This document shows positions 51,201 through 58,868 of a stretch of DNA of 61,761 nt, piece after piece (within the stretch, counting starts at the first letter, position 1; each line of letters starts with the position of its first letter). This DNA is from Bacteroidota bacterium (GTDB lineage Bacteria > Bacteroidota > Bacteroidia > Bacteroidales > JACABE01): NCBI GenBank assembly GCA_013377005.1, contig JACABE010000025.1, positions 1 to 61,761 of the forward strand. The letters run 5' to 3'. A program made the translations under genes and the position numbers. Below the pieces are notes generated by a model that worked only from the letters and a program-made list of their open reading frames with translations, did not search any database and was not told the origin of the DNA.

Positions 51201-51893
51201 ATGAAAAAGAACGACTTTTTAGTAATTGGAGGCGTAATACTTTTGTTTTTGCCTTTCTTTGTATTTTCAAGTGTTTTCGGTTTTTACGAAAATTTCAATA
51301 AAATACACCCAATGATAATGAGTTTTATCAAGTTTGCTATTTTAGCTACTTTAGGCGAATCCATTGGCTTAAGAATTAAAGAAGGTCGTTATAATTATCG
51401 TGGATTTGGTTTATTACCCCGTGCAATAGTTTGGGGATTTTTAGGTTTAACTATCCAAATGGCTTTTGTAATTTTTTCTCAAGGAATTCCTGTGTTTCTT
51501 ACCAAGACATTAGGCCTTGATTTTGGCAAATCCGAAGAAATGACTTTTGGAAGTAAACTCCTAATCGCATTTTGTATCAGTGCTGCTATGAATATAATTT
51601 ATGCGCCTGTAATGATGACTTTACACAAAATAACCGATCTACATATTATCAATAACGGTGGCACTGTAAATGGCTTATTACAACCTATAAAAATGGGCGA
51701 AATCATGAGCAACATCAACTGGAATGTTCAATGGAACTTTGTATTTAAAAAAACCATTCCATTTTTCTGGATACCTGCCCATACCATTACTTTTATGCTA
51801 CCACCAGAATATCGTGTATTATTTGCAGCTTTGTTAGGTATCGCTTTAGGTGTTATACTTTCGTTAGCTGCTATTAAAGGAAAATCAAAATAA
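51201..51893 (+). CDS. Multi-spanning membrane protein of unknown function
   Basis: 230 residues with about five or six hydrophobic segments. Striking conserved-looking phrases are LGESIGLRIKEGRYNYRGFG with LLPRAIVWGFLG, and FFWIPAHTITFMLPPEYRVL. I do not recognise the family with certainty; it looks like an uncharacterised inner-membrane protein. It lies 12 bases after a small membrane protein and 17 bases before a porin, which suggests a transport or envelope function. Confidence 0.6.
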   Translation: MKKNDFLVIGGVILLFLPFFVFSSVFGFYENFNKIHPMIMSFIKFAILATLGESIGLRIKEGRYNYRGFGLLPRAIVWGFLGLTIQMAFVIFSQGIPVFLTKTLGLDFGKSEEMTFGSKLLIAFCISAAMNIIYAPVMMTLHKITDLHIINNGGTVNGLLQPIKMGEIMSNINWNVQWNFVFKKTIPFFWIPAHTITFMLPPEYRVLFAALLGIALGVILSLAAIKGKSK

Positions 51894-51910
51894 ATAATCA
51901 TCTTACTTTT

Positions 51911-53158
51911 ATGAACAAAAACAAACTTACTTTTTTACTTGTCATTGCAAGTATATTTTTAATTATGCCATCATTTGCCCAAAAAGATTCGGCAAAATTT
52001 GGTGTTAAATTAAATGGTTTTGTGAACTCACAATTGATGTTCGACACTCGTCAAACAGTGGGTGGACGTGAAACCATGTTACTACTTTATCCCGAAAATA
52101 AAAAGGCAGATAAATATGGTAAAGATATTAATGCAAGTCCTTCATTCAATCAATTAGCCATGATTAGTAGGTTAACGGCAAATGTATGGGGGCCAGATGC
52201 CTTTGGTGCTAAATCTATTGGTGTTATCGAAGGCGATTTCTCAGGGCAAACCAATAATGATAACAATGGTTTTAGGTTGCGTCATGCTTACATCAAACTT
52301 AATTGGCAAAAAAGTGACTTATTAATAGGTCAGTATTGGCATCCTTTTGATGTTCCTGAAATGTTGCCTGGTGTTTTGTCTTTAAATACTGGCGCTCCTT
52401 TTCATGCTTTTTCGCGAAATATTCAGTTGAGATATTCTCATACATTCAATCATCTTAAAATAATAGCAGTGGCTGCTTCGCAAAGAGATTATGCCAGCCA
52501 AGGTCCTTTAGGTGCAAACTCTGTTTATATGCGCAATGCTGTAATTCCTAATATGCACTTACAACTACATTATGCTATTAATGGACATTTATTTGGTGTT
52601 GGGGGCGATTTTAAAATGTTGCAACCAAAATTGGTTACTGATAGCAATTATAAAACAGATGCAAAAATAACTTCTTTAGCTGTAATTGGATTTTCTAAAC
52701 TTAGCTTTAAAAAAATTGATATTAAAATAGAAGGTAGCTGGGGACAAAATCTATCGGATCATACGATGTTGGGTGGTTATTTTGAAAAAGCAATTGACTC
52801 TACCAATGGAAGCGTAAAATATGGTAATATGGAAACTGTAAACGCCTGGATTGACATCACAACAAAAGCTCCATCTTGGAAATTAGGTTTGTTTGCAGGA
52901 TATACTAAAAACTTAGGCTTTACAAATGATTTGGCAGTCAAAGGTAAATTTTACGGTAGTAGTAGTAATACAAATAATATTGATTATGTTTATCGAGTAG
53001 CTCCTCGTATCACTTATACAACCGGTCAATTGGTTTTTGGAAGCGAGTTCGAATATACCGCTATAGCTTATGGCACACCAAACATAAAAGGGAAAGTAGA
53101 AAAAACTACTGAGTACAATAATTTCAGGGTATTATTGAGTGCTACTTATAATTTTTAG
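51911..53158 (+). CDS. Outer-membrane porin-like beta-barrel protein
   Basis: 415 residues. A signal peptide (1-23, ending PSFAQ) is followed by alternating amphipathic strands. Motifs resemble DcaP/phosphate-selective-type porins: FGVKLNGFVNSQLMFDTRQT, IEGDFSGQTNNDNNGFRLRH, LIGQYWHPFDVPEMLPGV, and the C-terminus ends with aromatic FRVLLSATYNF, as in outer-membrane barrels. Likely a diffusion channel. Last gene of a likely operon with two membrane proteins. Confidence 0.8.
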   Translation: MNKNKLTFLLVIASIFLIMPSFAQKDSAKFGVKLNGFVNSQLMFDTRQTVGGRETMLLLYPENKKADKYGKDINASPSFNQLAMISRLTANVWGPDAFGAKSIGVIEGDFSGQTNNDNNGFRLRHAYIKLNWQKSDLLIGQYWHPFDVPEMLPGVLSLNTGAPFHAFSRNIQLRYSHTFNHLKIIAVAASQRDYASQGPLGANSVYMRNAVIPNMHLQLHYAINGHLFGVGGDFKMLQPKLVTDSNYKTDAKITSLAVIGFSKLSFKKIDIKIEGSWGQNLSDHTMLGGYFEKAIDSTNGSVKYGNMETVNAWIDITTKAPSWKLGLFAGYTKNLGFTNDLAVKGKFYGSSSNTNNIDYVYRVAPRITYTTGQLVFGSEFEYTAIAYGTPNIKGKVEKTTEYNNFRVLLSATYNF

Positions 53159-53217
53159 GTATTTACGATTATCTTATCCTAAAATAGGTTTTAATAAAAT
53201 AGATTGAATTGGCAAAA

Positions 53218-53400
53218 CAACCCTACGGCAAACTTTCAGAAGAGTCTGAAAGTTTGCCGTAGGGTTGCACGAAGCTTTCAGAACTATATGAAAGTCTCTC
53301 GTAGGTTTGATTTATGCTTTCAGAACTATATGAAAGTTTGCCGTAGGATTGCATGATACGTTCATAACTATCTGAAAGCTTCCCGTAGATATTCTGTATG
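53218..53400. repeat. Tandem array of 42-bp units with palindromic cores (array 2)
   Basis: Four units start at 53233, 53275, 53317 and 53359 (exactly 42 bp apart). Each has a 20-bp palindrome, such as CTTTCAGAACTATATGAAAG, and a 22-bp spacer with the word TTTGCCGTAGG. The first palindrome is flanked by inverted spacer copies, so 53218-53240 and 53245-53267 form a perfect 23-bp hairpin. On the minus strand the repeat reads as 14-residue units YGKLSYSSESxxQx without a Met start. It lies between two convergent genes. Same period and design as array 1 but different sequence. Confidence 0.88.
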
Positions 53401-53443
53401 TATTTATACTGAATTATAAGTATTTAGTAAATATGATTTGCAT

Positions 53444-54313
53444 TTATTCTGATGACTTATTCATCCTTTTATACAAATAACAGAAAATAATGGCAGTCCA
53501 AAACGAAAACATGGCATACACCAATGCTACTTTACCATAATTTTCGTTGTGCAGCAACATACCCGAAATTAAAAATGCCAACGTTGTATTATGTACCGCC
53601 GATTCTATTGAAATTGTAATTTCATTTTTAAGTCCGAGCTTAAAGAATTTGGCAATGAATAAGCCTGTGAACAATAATAGAATATTTATTAGTAAAGCAT
53701 AAGGAAGTATCTCTATGATTTCAGTGTTTTTAATACCACTCACTCCATCTAAACCCACAAACTTAAGTACAAAAACCAAACCGAGCAAAACAATTAATAC
53801 TGGCTTCACATATTTTGATATGTTTTCAGCCAGCTTAGTATTAAATTGTCTAACTAAAACACCGATAATAATGGGTATAATGGTAAAAATAAAAATCTCA
53901 CCAAAAGTATTCCAGAATGGAAGCAAAAATTGTCTATCCACACCTTCAAATTGATGCAATGAGATATTTACAATAAAAGGAATGGTAAAAAGTGCTAATA
54001 TAGAATTTACGGCAATCAAAACAATTGCCAGTGCAGTATTCCCCTTAAATAAATAGGTAATAAATCCAGATGTTGTACCTCCCGGACTTGCCGCCAATAT
54101 TACCAAACCTACTTTAATGTAATTTGGAATATCGAAAATAAATCCAATAGAAAAAGCAATAACAGGAAGTATAATCATTTGCGAAAACAAACTTACAATT
54201 AATGCTTTTGGATGGGTAAAAAGAAGTTCTATTTCATGAAACGTAAGCGAAACTCCTATCCCAAACATAATAAGTGCCAAAACAACCGAAACCAACACGT
54301 CAACTAATTCCAT
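53444..54313 (-). CDS. Bile acid:sodium symporter family (BASS/SBF) transporter
   Basis: 289 residues with 8-9 membrane helices. The helix-start motifs are MFGIGVSLTFHEIELLFTHP and LAASPGGTTSGFITYLFKGN (the crossover region of BASS proteins), and the later IESAVHNTTLAFLIS. Members carry bile acids, pantoate-like or keto acids with Na+. Substrate unknown. Monocistronic, divergent from an aminotransferase. Confidence 0.9.
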   Translation of the reverse strand: MELVDVLVSVVLALIMFGIGVSLTFHEIELLFTHPKALIVSLFSQMIILPVIAFSIGFIFDIPNYIKVGLVILAASPGGTTSGFITYLFKGNTALAIVLIAVNSILALFTIPFIVNISLHQFEGVDRQFLLPFWNTFGEIFIFTIIPIIIGVLVRQFNTKLAENISKYVKPVLIVLLGLVFVLKFVGLDGVSGIKNTEIIEILPYALLINILLLFTGLFIAKFFKLGLKNEITISIESAVHNTTLAFLISGMLLHNENYGKVALVYAMFSFWTAIIFCYLYKRMNKSSE

Positions 54314-54530
54314 AGAAGCTTTTTAAAAAGAGAATAGAGAACATATCAAATAATAAAATGTTTTTAAAACGTCCTTAAATTCATTTACTATTTCAAACAA
54401 AAATACGTTTTAATTCAATACAAAGGCGAAGTGAATTATTAAATATCAAAAGATAAATTTCAAAAAAAATATCACAACAAGTCCATCAATTATAGTGTTA
54501 AAAAAATCTTTCAAACTTTTGCAACTATTA

Positions 54531-54561
54531 TTGTGTAAGTTTCAAATTATTTCTATTTTTG
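54531..54561 (+). promoter_or_regulatory. Bacteroidota-type promoter for the aminotransferase
   Basis: TTG (54531-54533), 20 bases, then TATTTTTG (54554-54561) fits TTTG-N19/20-TAnnTTTG. Transcription would start near 54568, 40 bases before the ATG. The rest of 54314-54607 shows nothing more. Confidence 0.6.
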
Positions 54562-54607
54562 AAAACAATTAATTTACTTTTATTTCAAACGTAATAGCGT
54601 AAAAACC

Positions 54608-55924
54608 ATGAAGGATACACCTATAAAAAAAGAAATAGTTGACCAAAAAATTATTGACAACAACATTGCTGATGTTGGGAAAGCATCCATACGTGTTATA
54701 AAAAAATTAGTTGATGAAATCGAACGAGAATCAAACAGTCGATTTGTACGCATGGAAATGGGTGTTCCGGGTTTACCTCCTTGTCAAATAGGTGTGGAAG
54801 CAGAAATAGAAGCATTAAAAAAAGGTGTAGCTGCTATTTATCCCGATATTCAGGGAATACCTGAATTAAAGAAAGAGATTTCGCGTTTTGTAAAACTATT
54901 TTTAGATATTGATGTAGATACTACAGGTTGTATTCCTACGGTTGGTTCAATGCAAGGCGGTTTTGCTGCTTTTTTGCTCATCAATAATATGTACGAAGGC
55001 AAAGACACTACTTTGTTTTTAGATCCTGGTTTCCCTGTTCACAAACAACAACACCGTTTGCTTGATATTAAATATGAAAGTTTCGATGTATATAATTATC
55101 GGGGCAGCAAGCTTCGCGAAAAATTAGAATCTTATTTAAGCAAAGGCAATATCTCCTGCATGTTGTATTCTAATCCTAACAATCCTTCCTGGATTTGCTT
55201 TACCGATGAAGAATTAAAAATAATTGCCGAAATGGCTGATAAGTACAATATCATTATTATGGAAGACCTTGCATATTTTGCCATGGATTTCCGTAAAGAT
55301 TATTCAGTACCCGGCAAGCCACCTTATCAACCAACGGTAGCTAAATATACAAATAATTGGATATTGTTTATCTCCAGTTCCAAAGCATTTAGTTATGCCG
55401 GTCAGCGTATAGGTATGATGGTAATTTCCGATCATTTATTTAATACCAAAAGCGAACGCTTACGCAAACGTTTTACTTCCGATATTTTTGGTAATGCCAT
55501 GATATTTGGTACCGTTTATTCATTAAGTTCAGGCACTGCCCACTCGCCGCAATATGCGTTGGCAGCTATTTTAAAAGCCACCAACGATGGAAAATATAAT
55601 TTCAGGAACGATGTAAAAGAATATGGCGAAAAAGCCCATATCATGAAGAAATTATTTATCGATAATGGATTTAAGATAGTATATGATAAAGACATTGACC
55701 AGCCCATAGCCGATGGATTTTATTTTACCTATTCCTATCCTGGTTATACCGGCGAAGAACTTTTGAAAGAAATGTTGTATTATGGCATAAGTGCTATTTC
55801 ATTAGCCATTACCGGTAGCGAAAAAACAGAAGGCATGCGTGCTTGCGTATCTTTAGTAAATCGCAATCAGTTTCCCGATTTGGAAGCCCGTTTAAAATGT
55901 TTTCACGAAAACAATCCATATTAA
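54608..55924 (+). CDS. PLP-dependent class I/II aminotransferase
   Basis: 438 residues, fold type I. VGSMQGGFAAFLLINNMYEG is the cofactor-phosphate region, YSNPNNPSWICFTDEEL holds the N-P-x-x-P motif, and IIMEDLAYFAMDFRKD supplies the Asp/Tyr pair. Lys259 in SSSKAFSYAGQRIGMM is the Schiff-base lysine, and the C-terminal Arg lies near GMRACVSLV. Likely an aspartate/aromatic-type or LL-DAP-like aminotransferase; donor and acceptor are unknown. Single gene with its own promoter and terminator. Confidence 0.9.
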   Translation: MKDTPIKKEIVDQKIIDNNIADVGKASIRVIKKLVDEIERESNSRFVRMEMGVPGLPPCQIGVEAEIEALKKGVAAIYPDIQGIPELKKEISRFVKLFLDIDVDTTGCIPTVGSMQGGFAAFLLINNMYEGKDTTLFLDPGFPVHKQQHRLLDIKYESFDVYNYRGSKLREKLESYLSKGNISCMLYSNPNNPSWICFTDEELKIIAEMADKYNIIIMEDLAYFAMDFRKDYSVPGKPPYQPTVAKYTNNWILFISSSKAFSYAGQRIGMMVISDHLFNTKSERLRKRFTSDIFGNAMIFGTVYSLSSGTAHSPQYALAAILKATNDGKYNFRNDVKEYGEKAHIMKKLFIDNGFKIVYDKDIDQPIADGFYFTYSYPGYTGEELLKEMLYYGISAISLAITGSEKTEGMRACVSLVNRNQFPDLEARLKCFHENNPY

Positions 55925-55960
55925 TTGTTGTAAGGAAAAACATTTTTTATATACTTATTC

Positions 55961-55993
55961 AGCCTGTAATTATATGATTGCAGGCTTTTTTTT
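55961..55993 (+). terminator. Rho-independent terminator
   Basis: AGCCTGTAAT (55961-55970) pairs with ATTGCAGGCT (55977-55986), one mismatch, then nine consecutive T, 36 bases after the aminotransferase stop. Confidence 0.9.
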
Positions 55994-56002
55994 GCAAAAA
56001 AA

Positions 56003-56032
56003 TTTGATTTCTTTTTTAATATCGTATATTTG
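56003..56032 (+). promoter_or_regulatory. Candidate promoter for the CheB-CheR protein
   Basis: TTTG (56003-56006), 18 bases, then TATATTTG (56025-56032) is close to the Bacteroidota consensus. A second -7-like TACATTTG lies at 56066-56073. Either leaves a long leader (70-110 bases) before the ATG at 56151. Confidence 0.45.
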
Positions 56033-56150
56033 TAGTGATTTAAAAATACGAAACTTATATTTCGATACATTTGTATAGCATTTACCCTACATCACATTTA
56101 CTCTTTCCTTTTCTTAAACTAAATGTTCTAATGGCATTAAAAAAAACGAA

Positions 56151-58868
56151 ATGAAAAACAAAAACACAAGCGAAATCAATACCCAAACTAAATCAGAAGT
56201 TAACAAAATTAATTTTCCCATCGTTGGTATTGGTGCATCGGCAGGCGGATTGGAAGCATTGGAACAGTTTTTTCAGAATATGCCCCCAAACAGCGGTATG
56301 GCTTTCGTGGTAATTCAACATCTCGACCCTAATTACGTTGGTATCATGCCCGAACTTTTGCAACGGACAACCGAAATGCAGGTAGTTCAGGTAAGCGACC
56401 ATTTGCAAGTATTACCCAATCATGTATATGTAATCCCTCCCAATAAAACCATGTCTATTTTAAACGGCTATTTGTATTTATTTGAGCCTATCGAATTGCG
56501 AGGCTTGCGCCTTCCGATTGATTATTTTTTCCGCTCATTAGCCGAAGACCGAAACGAAAAAAGCATTGGTATAATTCTTTCGGGCATGGGCTCTGACGGC
56601 AGTTTGGGGCTAAAAGCAATAAAAGAAAAAGACGGTATCACCTTGGTTCAAGATCCGTTGACTGCAAAATTCGACGGTATGCCCAATAGTGCCATCAATG
56701 CAGTAATTGTTGATATTATGGCAGCAGCCAATGAACTGCCGACAAAATTAATTTCATTTCTTAAGCTTAGTACGACTAATGTGCAGCGCCTTGAGATTGA
56801 TAATAAAAGCAAAAGTAATCTCGAAAAAATTATTATATTGATACGGGCGCAAACCGGACACGATTTTTCGTTGTATAAAAGTAATACGTTGTTCCGCCGT
56901 ATCGAAAGGCGAATGAATGTACATCAAATTGATAAAATTGTAAATTATGTCCGATTTATGCAGGAAAATCCAAAAGAGTCGGATATACTTTTCAAAGAGT
57001 TGCTGATTGGTGTCACCAGTTTTTTTCGCGATGCTGTTGTTTGGGAAAAACTGAAAGAAAAGATTCTGCCCGATTTATTTAAAGAATTGCCAAACGGGCA
57101 TAGTTTACGTGCATGGATTACGGGCTGTTCCTCAGGCGAAGAAGCCTATTCTTTGGCAATTACGTTTAAGGAAGCATGCGAAAAAGTAAAGCATGACAAA
57201 AATTTCACCCTGCAAATTTTTGCTTCAGACATAGATAGCGATGCTATTGAGGTAGCCCGAAAAGGATTTTATAGTCAAAATATTATGGCAGATGTTTCGC
57301 CCGAGCGAATAAGCCAATTTTTTGTAAAAGAAGGAAACGGTTTTCGTGTAAATACGGTAATCCGCGAAATGATTGTGTTTGCAACACATAATGTAATAAA
57401 AGACCCGCCATTTACTAAATTAGACATGCTTTTTTGCCGTAATTTATTGATATATATGGAACCTGAATTGCAAAAGAAACTAATGAATTTATTTCACTAC
57501 AGCCTCAATGCCGATGGTGTAATGCTACTTGGCAGTGCCGAAAACGAAAACTCCCAAAACAATCAATTTATTCCATTGGATGCTAAGTTGAAATTTTACA
57601 AACGCTCTGTAAATTCTTCAACCAACGAAATGATTAACTTTCCAAGTTCATTTACTCATACAAAAAAACAAATGTTAGAAGAAACAAAACCAATAAAAAT
57701 AGCTGAAAATATTCAAACACTTGCCGATCAATTATTATTGCAACATTTTGCACCTGCCAGTGTGCTGATAAACGCTGATGGAGATATATTATATATTACA
57801 GGCAAAACAGGTAAATATTTAGAACCTGCTGCAGGAAAGGCAAATTGGAACATTTACGCCATGGCACGCGAAGGGTTTAGCCTCGAACTGCCGGGTGCAA
57901 TTCGTAAAGCAAAGCAAAATTATGATGCTATAAAATTAAATCATATTAAAATAGGAACCAATGGTGGTACTCAGGTTGTGGATGTTACATTTCAACAAAT
58001 TGAAATGCCCGATGCAATTAAAGGCACAATTATGATTGTCTTTAATGATGTAGAAATTCTCCCCAAATCAATAAACAGTAAAATAAAAAAAGGAAATCAA
58101 AGTACAACTATTCACGAACAAGAAATAGAACTTGATTTGCAACGAGCCAATGAAGAGCTGCAAAGTACACGCGAAGAAATGCAGACCACTCAGGAAGAGT
58201 TAAAGTCAACCAACGAAGAAATGCAATCGACCAACGAAGAGTTGCAATCGACCAATGAAGAACTTACTACATCGAAGGAAGAAATGCAAAGCCTGAACGA
58301 AGAGCTGCAAACTGTAAATGTTGAGTTGCAATGCAAAATAAACGATTTTATGGTGGCTAACAACGACATGAAAAACCTGTTGAACAGCACCGATATCGCT
58401 ACCTTGTTTCTGGATAAGGACTTAAATATCCGCCGTTTTACCAACCAATTAACAAAATTGTTTAAATTGAGACAAATTGATATTGGCAGACCTTTTACCG
58501 ATATGGTTACCGATTTGCAATACCCAAAAATAACTGAACATGCCCATGAAGTTTTACGAACGCTTGTGTTTAAAGAAACAGATATTTCAACACACGATCA
58601 ACGTTGGTTTACGGTTCGTATAATGCCCTACCGCACTTTCGACGACCACATAGATGGATTGGTAATCACATTTTTTGACATCACTAAAGCTAAAAAAATG
58701 GAAGCCGAATTAGCCCTGTTCAATAAAGATGAAAAGGGAAAACGGGCAGCAGAATTAGTTGTTGCCGATAAGGAAGTTGTTATTCAGCACAAAGAGAAAG
58801 AAAAATTGGAAGCAGAATTAAAACATGCCATTGAGATATTAAAAAAACATAATCTCTACAAACCATGA
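56151..58868 (+). CDS. CheB methylesterase-CheR methyltransferase-PAS protein
   Basis: 905 residues. The CheB-type methylesterase domain (about 22-205) has its triad: Ser30 (GIGASAGGLEAL), His57 (VIQHLDPNYVG) and Asp149 (SGMGSDGSLGL). The CheR methyltransferase (about 220-490) has GVTSFFRD, the SAM motif ITGCSSGEEAYSLAI and FCRNLLIYM. A PAS-like region follows, then a long heptad coiled coil (about 655-740, recurring STNEELQ) and a PAS domain (about 745-855). There is no kinase domain of its own. The next gene overlaps its stop by 4 bases and encodes a hybrid kinase, so the pair works as a sensory unit. Confidence 0.92.
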   Translation: MKNKNTSEINTQTKSEVNKINFPIVGIGASAGGLEALEQFFQNMPPNSGMAFVVIQHLDPNYVGIMPELLQRTTEMQVVQVSDHLQVLPNHVYVIPPNKTMSILNGYLYLFEPIELRGLRLPIDYFFRSLAEDRNEKSIGIILSGMGSDGSLGLKAIKEKDGITLVQDPLTAKFDGMPNSAINAVIVDIMAAANELPTKLISFLKLSTTNVQRLEIDNKSKSNLEKIIILIRAQTGHDFSLYKSNTLFRRIERRMNVHQIDKIVNYVRFMQENPKESDILFKELLIGVTSFFRDAVVWEKLKEKILPDLFKELPNGHSLRAWITGCSSGEEAYSLAITFKEACEKVKHDKNFTLQIFASDIDSDAIEVARKGFYSQNIMADVSPERISQFFVKEGNGFRVNTVIREMIVFATHNVIKDPPFTKLDMLFCRNLLIYMEPELQKKLMNLFHYSLNADGVMLLGSAENENSQNNQFIPLDAKLKFYKRSVNSSTNEMINFPSSFTHTKKQMLEETKPIKIAENIQTLADQLLLQHFAPASVLINADGDILYITGKTGKYLEPAAGKANWNIYAMAREGFSLELPGAIRKAKQNYDAIKLNHIKIGTNGGTQVVDVTFQQIEMPDAIKGTIMIVFNDVEILPKSINSKIKKGNQSTTIHEQEIELDLQRANEELQSTREEMQTTQEELKSTNEEMQSTNEELQSTNEELTTSKEEMQSLNEELQTVNVELQCKINDFMVANNDMKNLLNSTDIATLFLDKDLNIRRFTNQLTKLFKLRQIDIGRPFTDMVTDLQYPKITEHAHEVLRTLVFKETDISTHDQRWFTVRIMPYRTFDDHIDGLVITFFDITKAKKMEAELALFNKDEKGKRAAELVVADKEVVIQHKEKEKLEAELKHAIEILKKHNLYKP
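58206..58268 (+). repeat. Three 21-bp coding heptad repeats
   Basis: Three tandem near-identical 21-base units encode STNEEMQ, STNEELQ and STNEELT within the coiled coil. Exact heptad length keeps the coiled-coil register if copy number changes. Confidence 0.7.

Noticed and set aside
58190-58444. An 84-codon minus-strand frame opposite the coiled coil
   Set aside because: It is the complement of the heptad repeats in the CheB-CheR protein, a known artefact of repetitive coiled-coil DNA.
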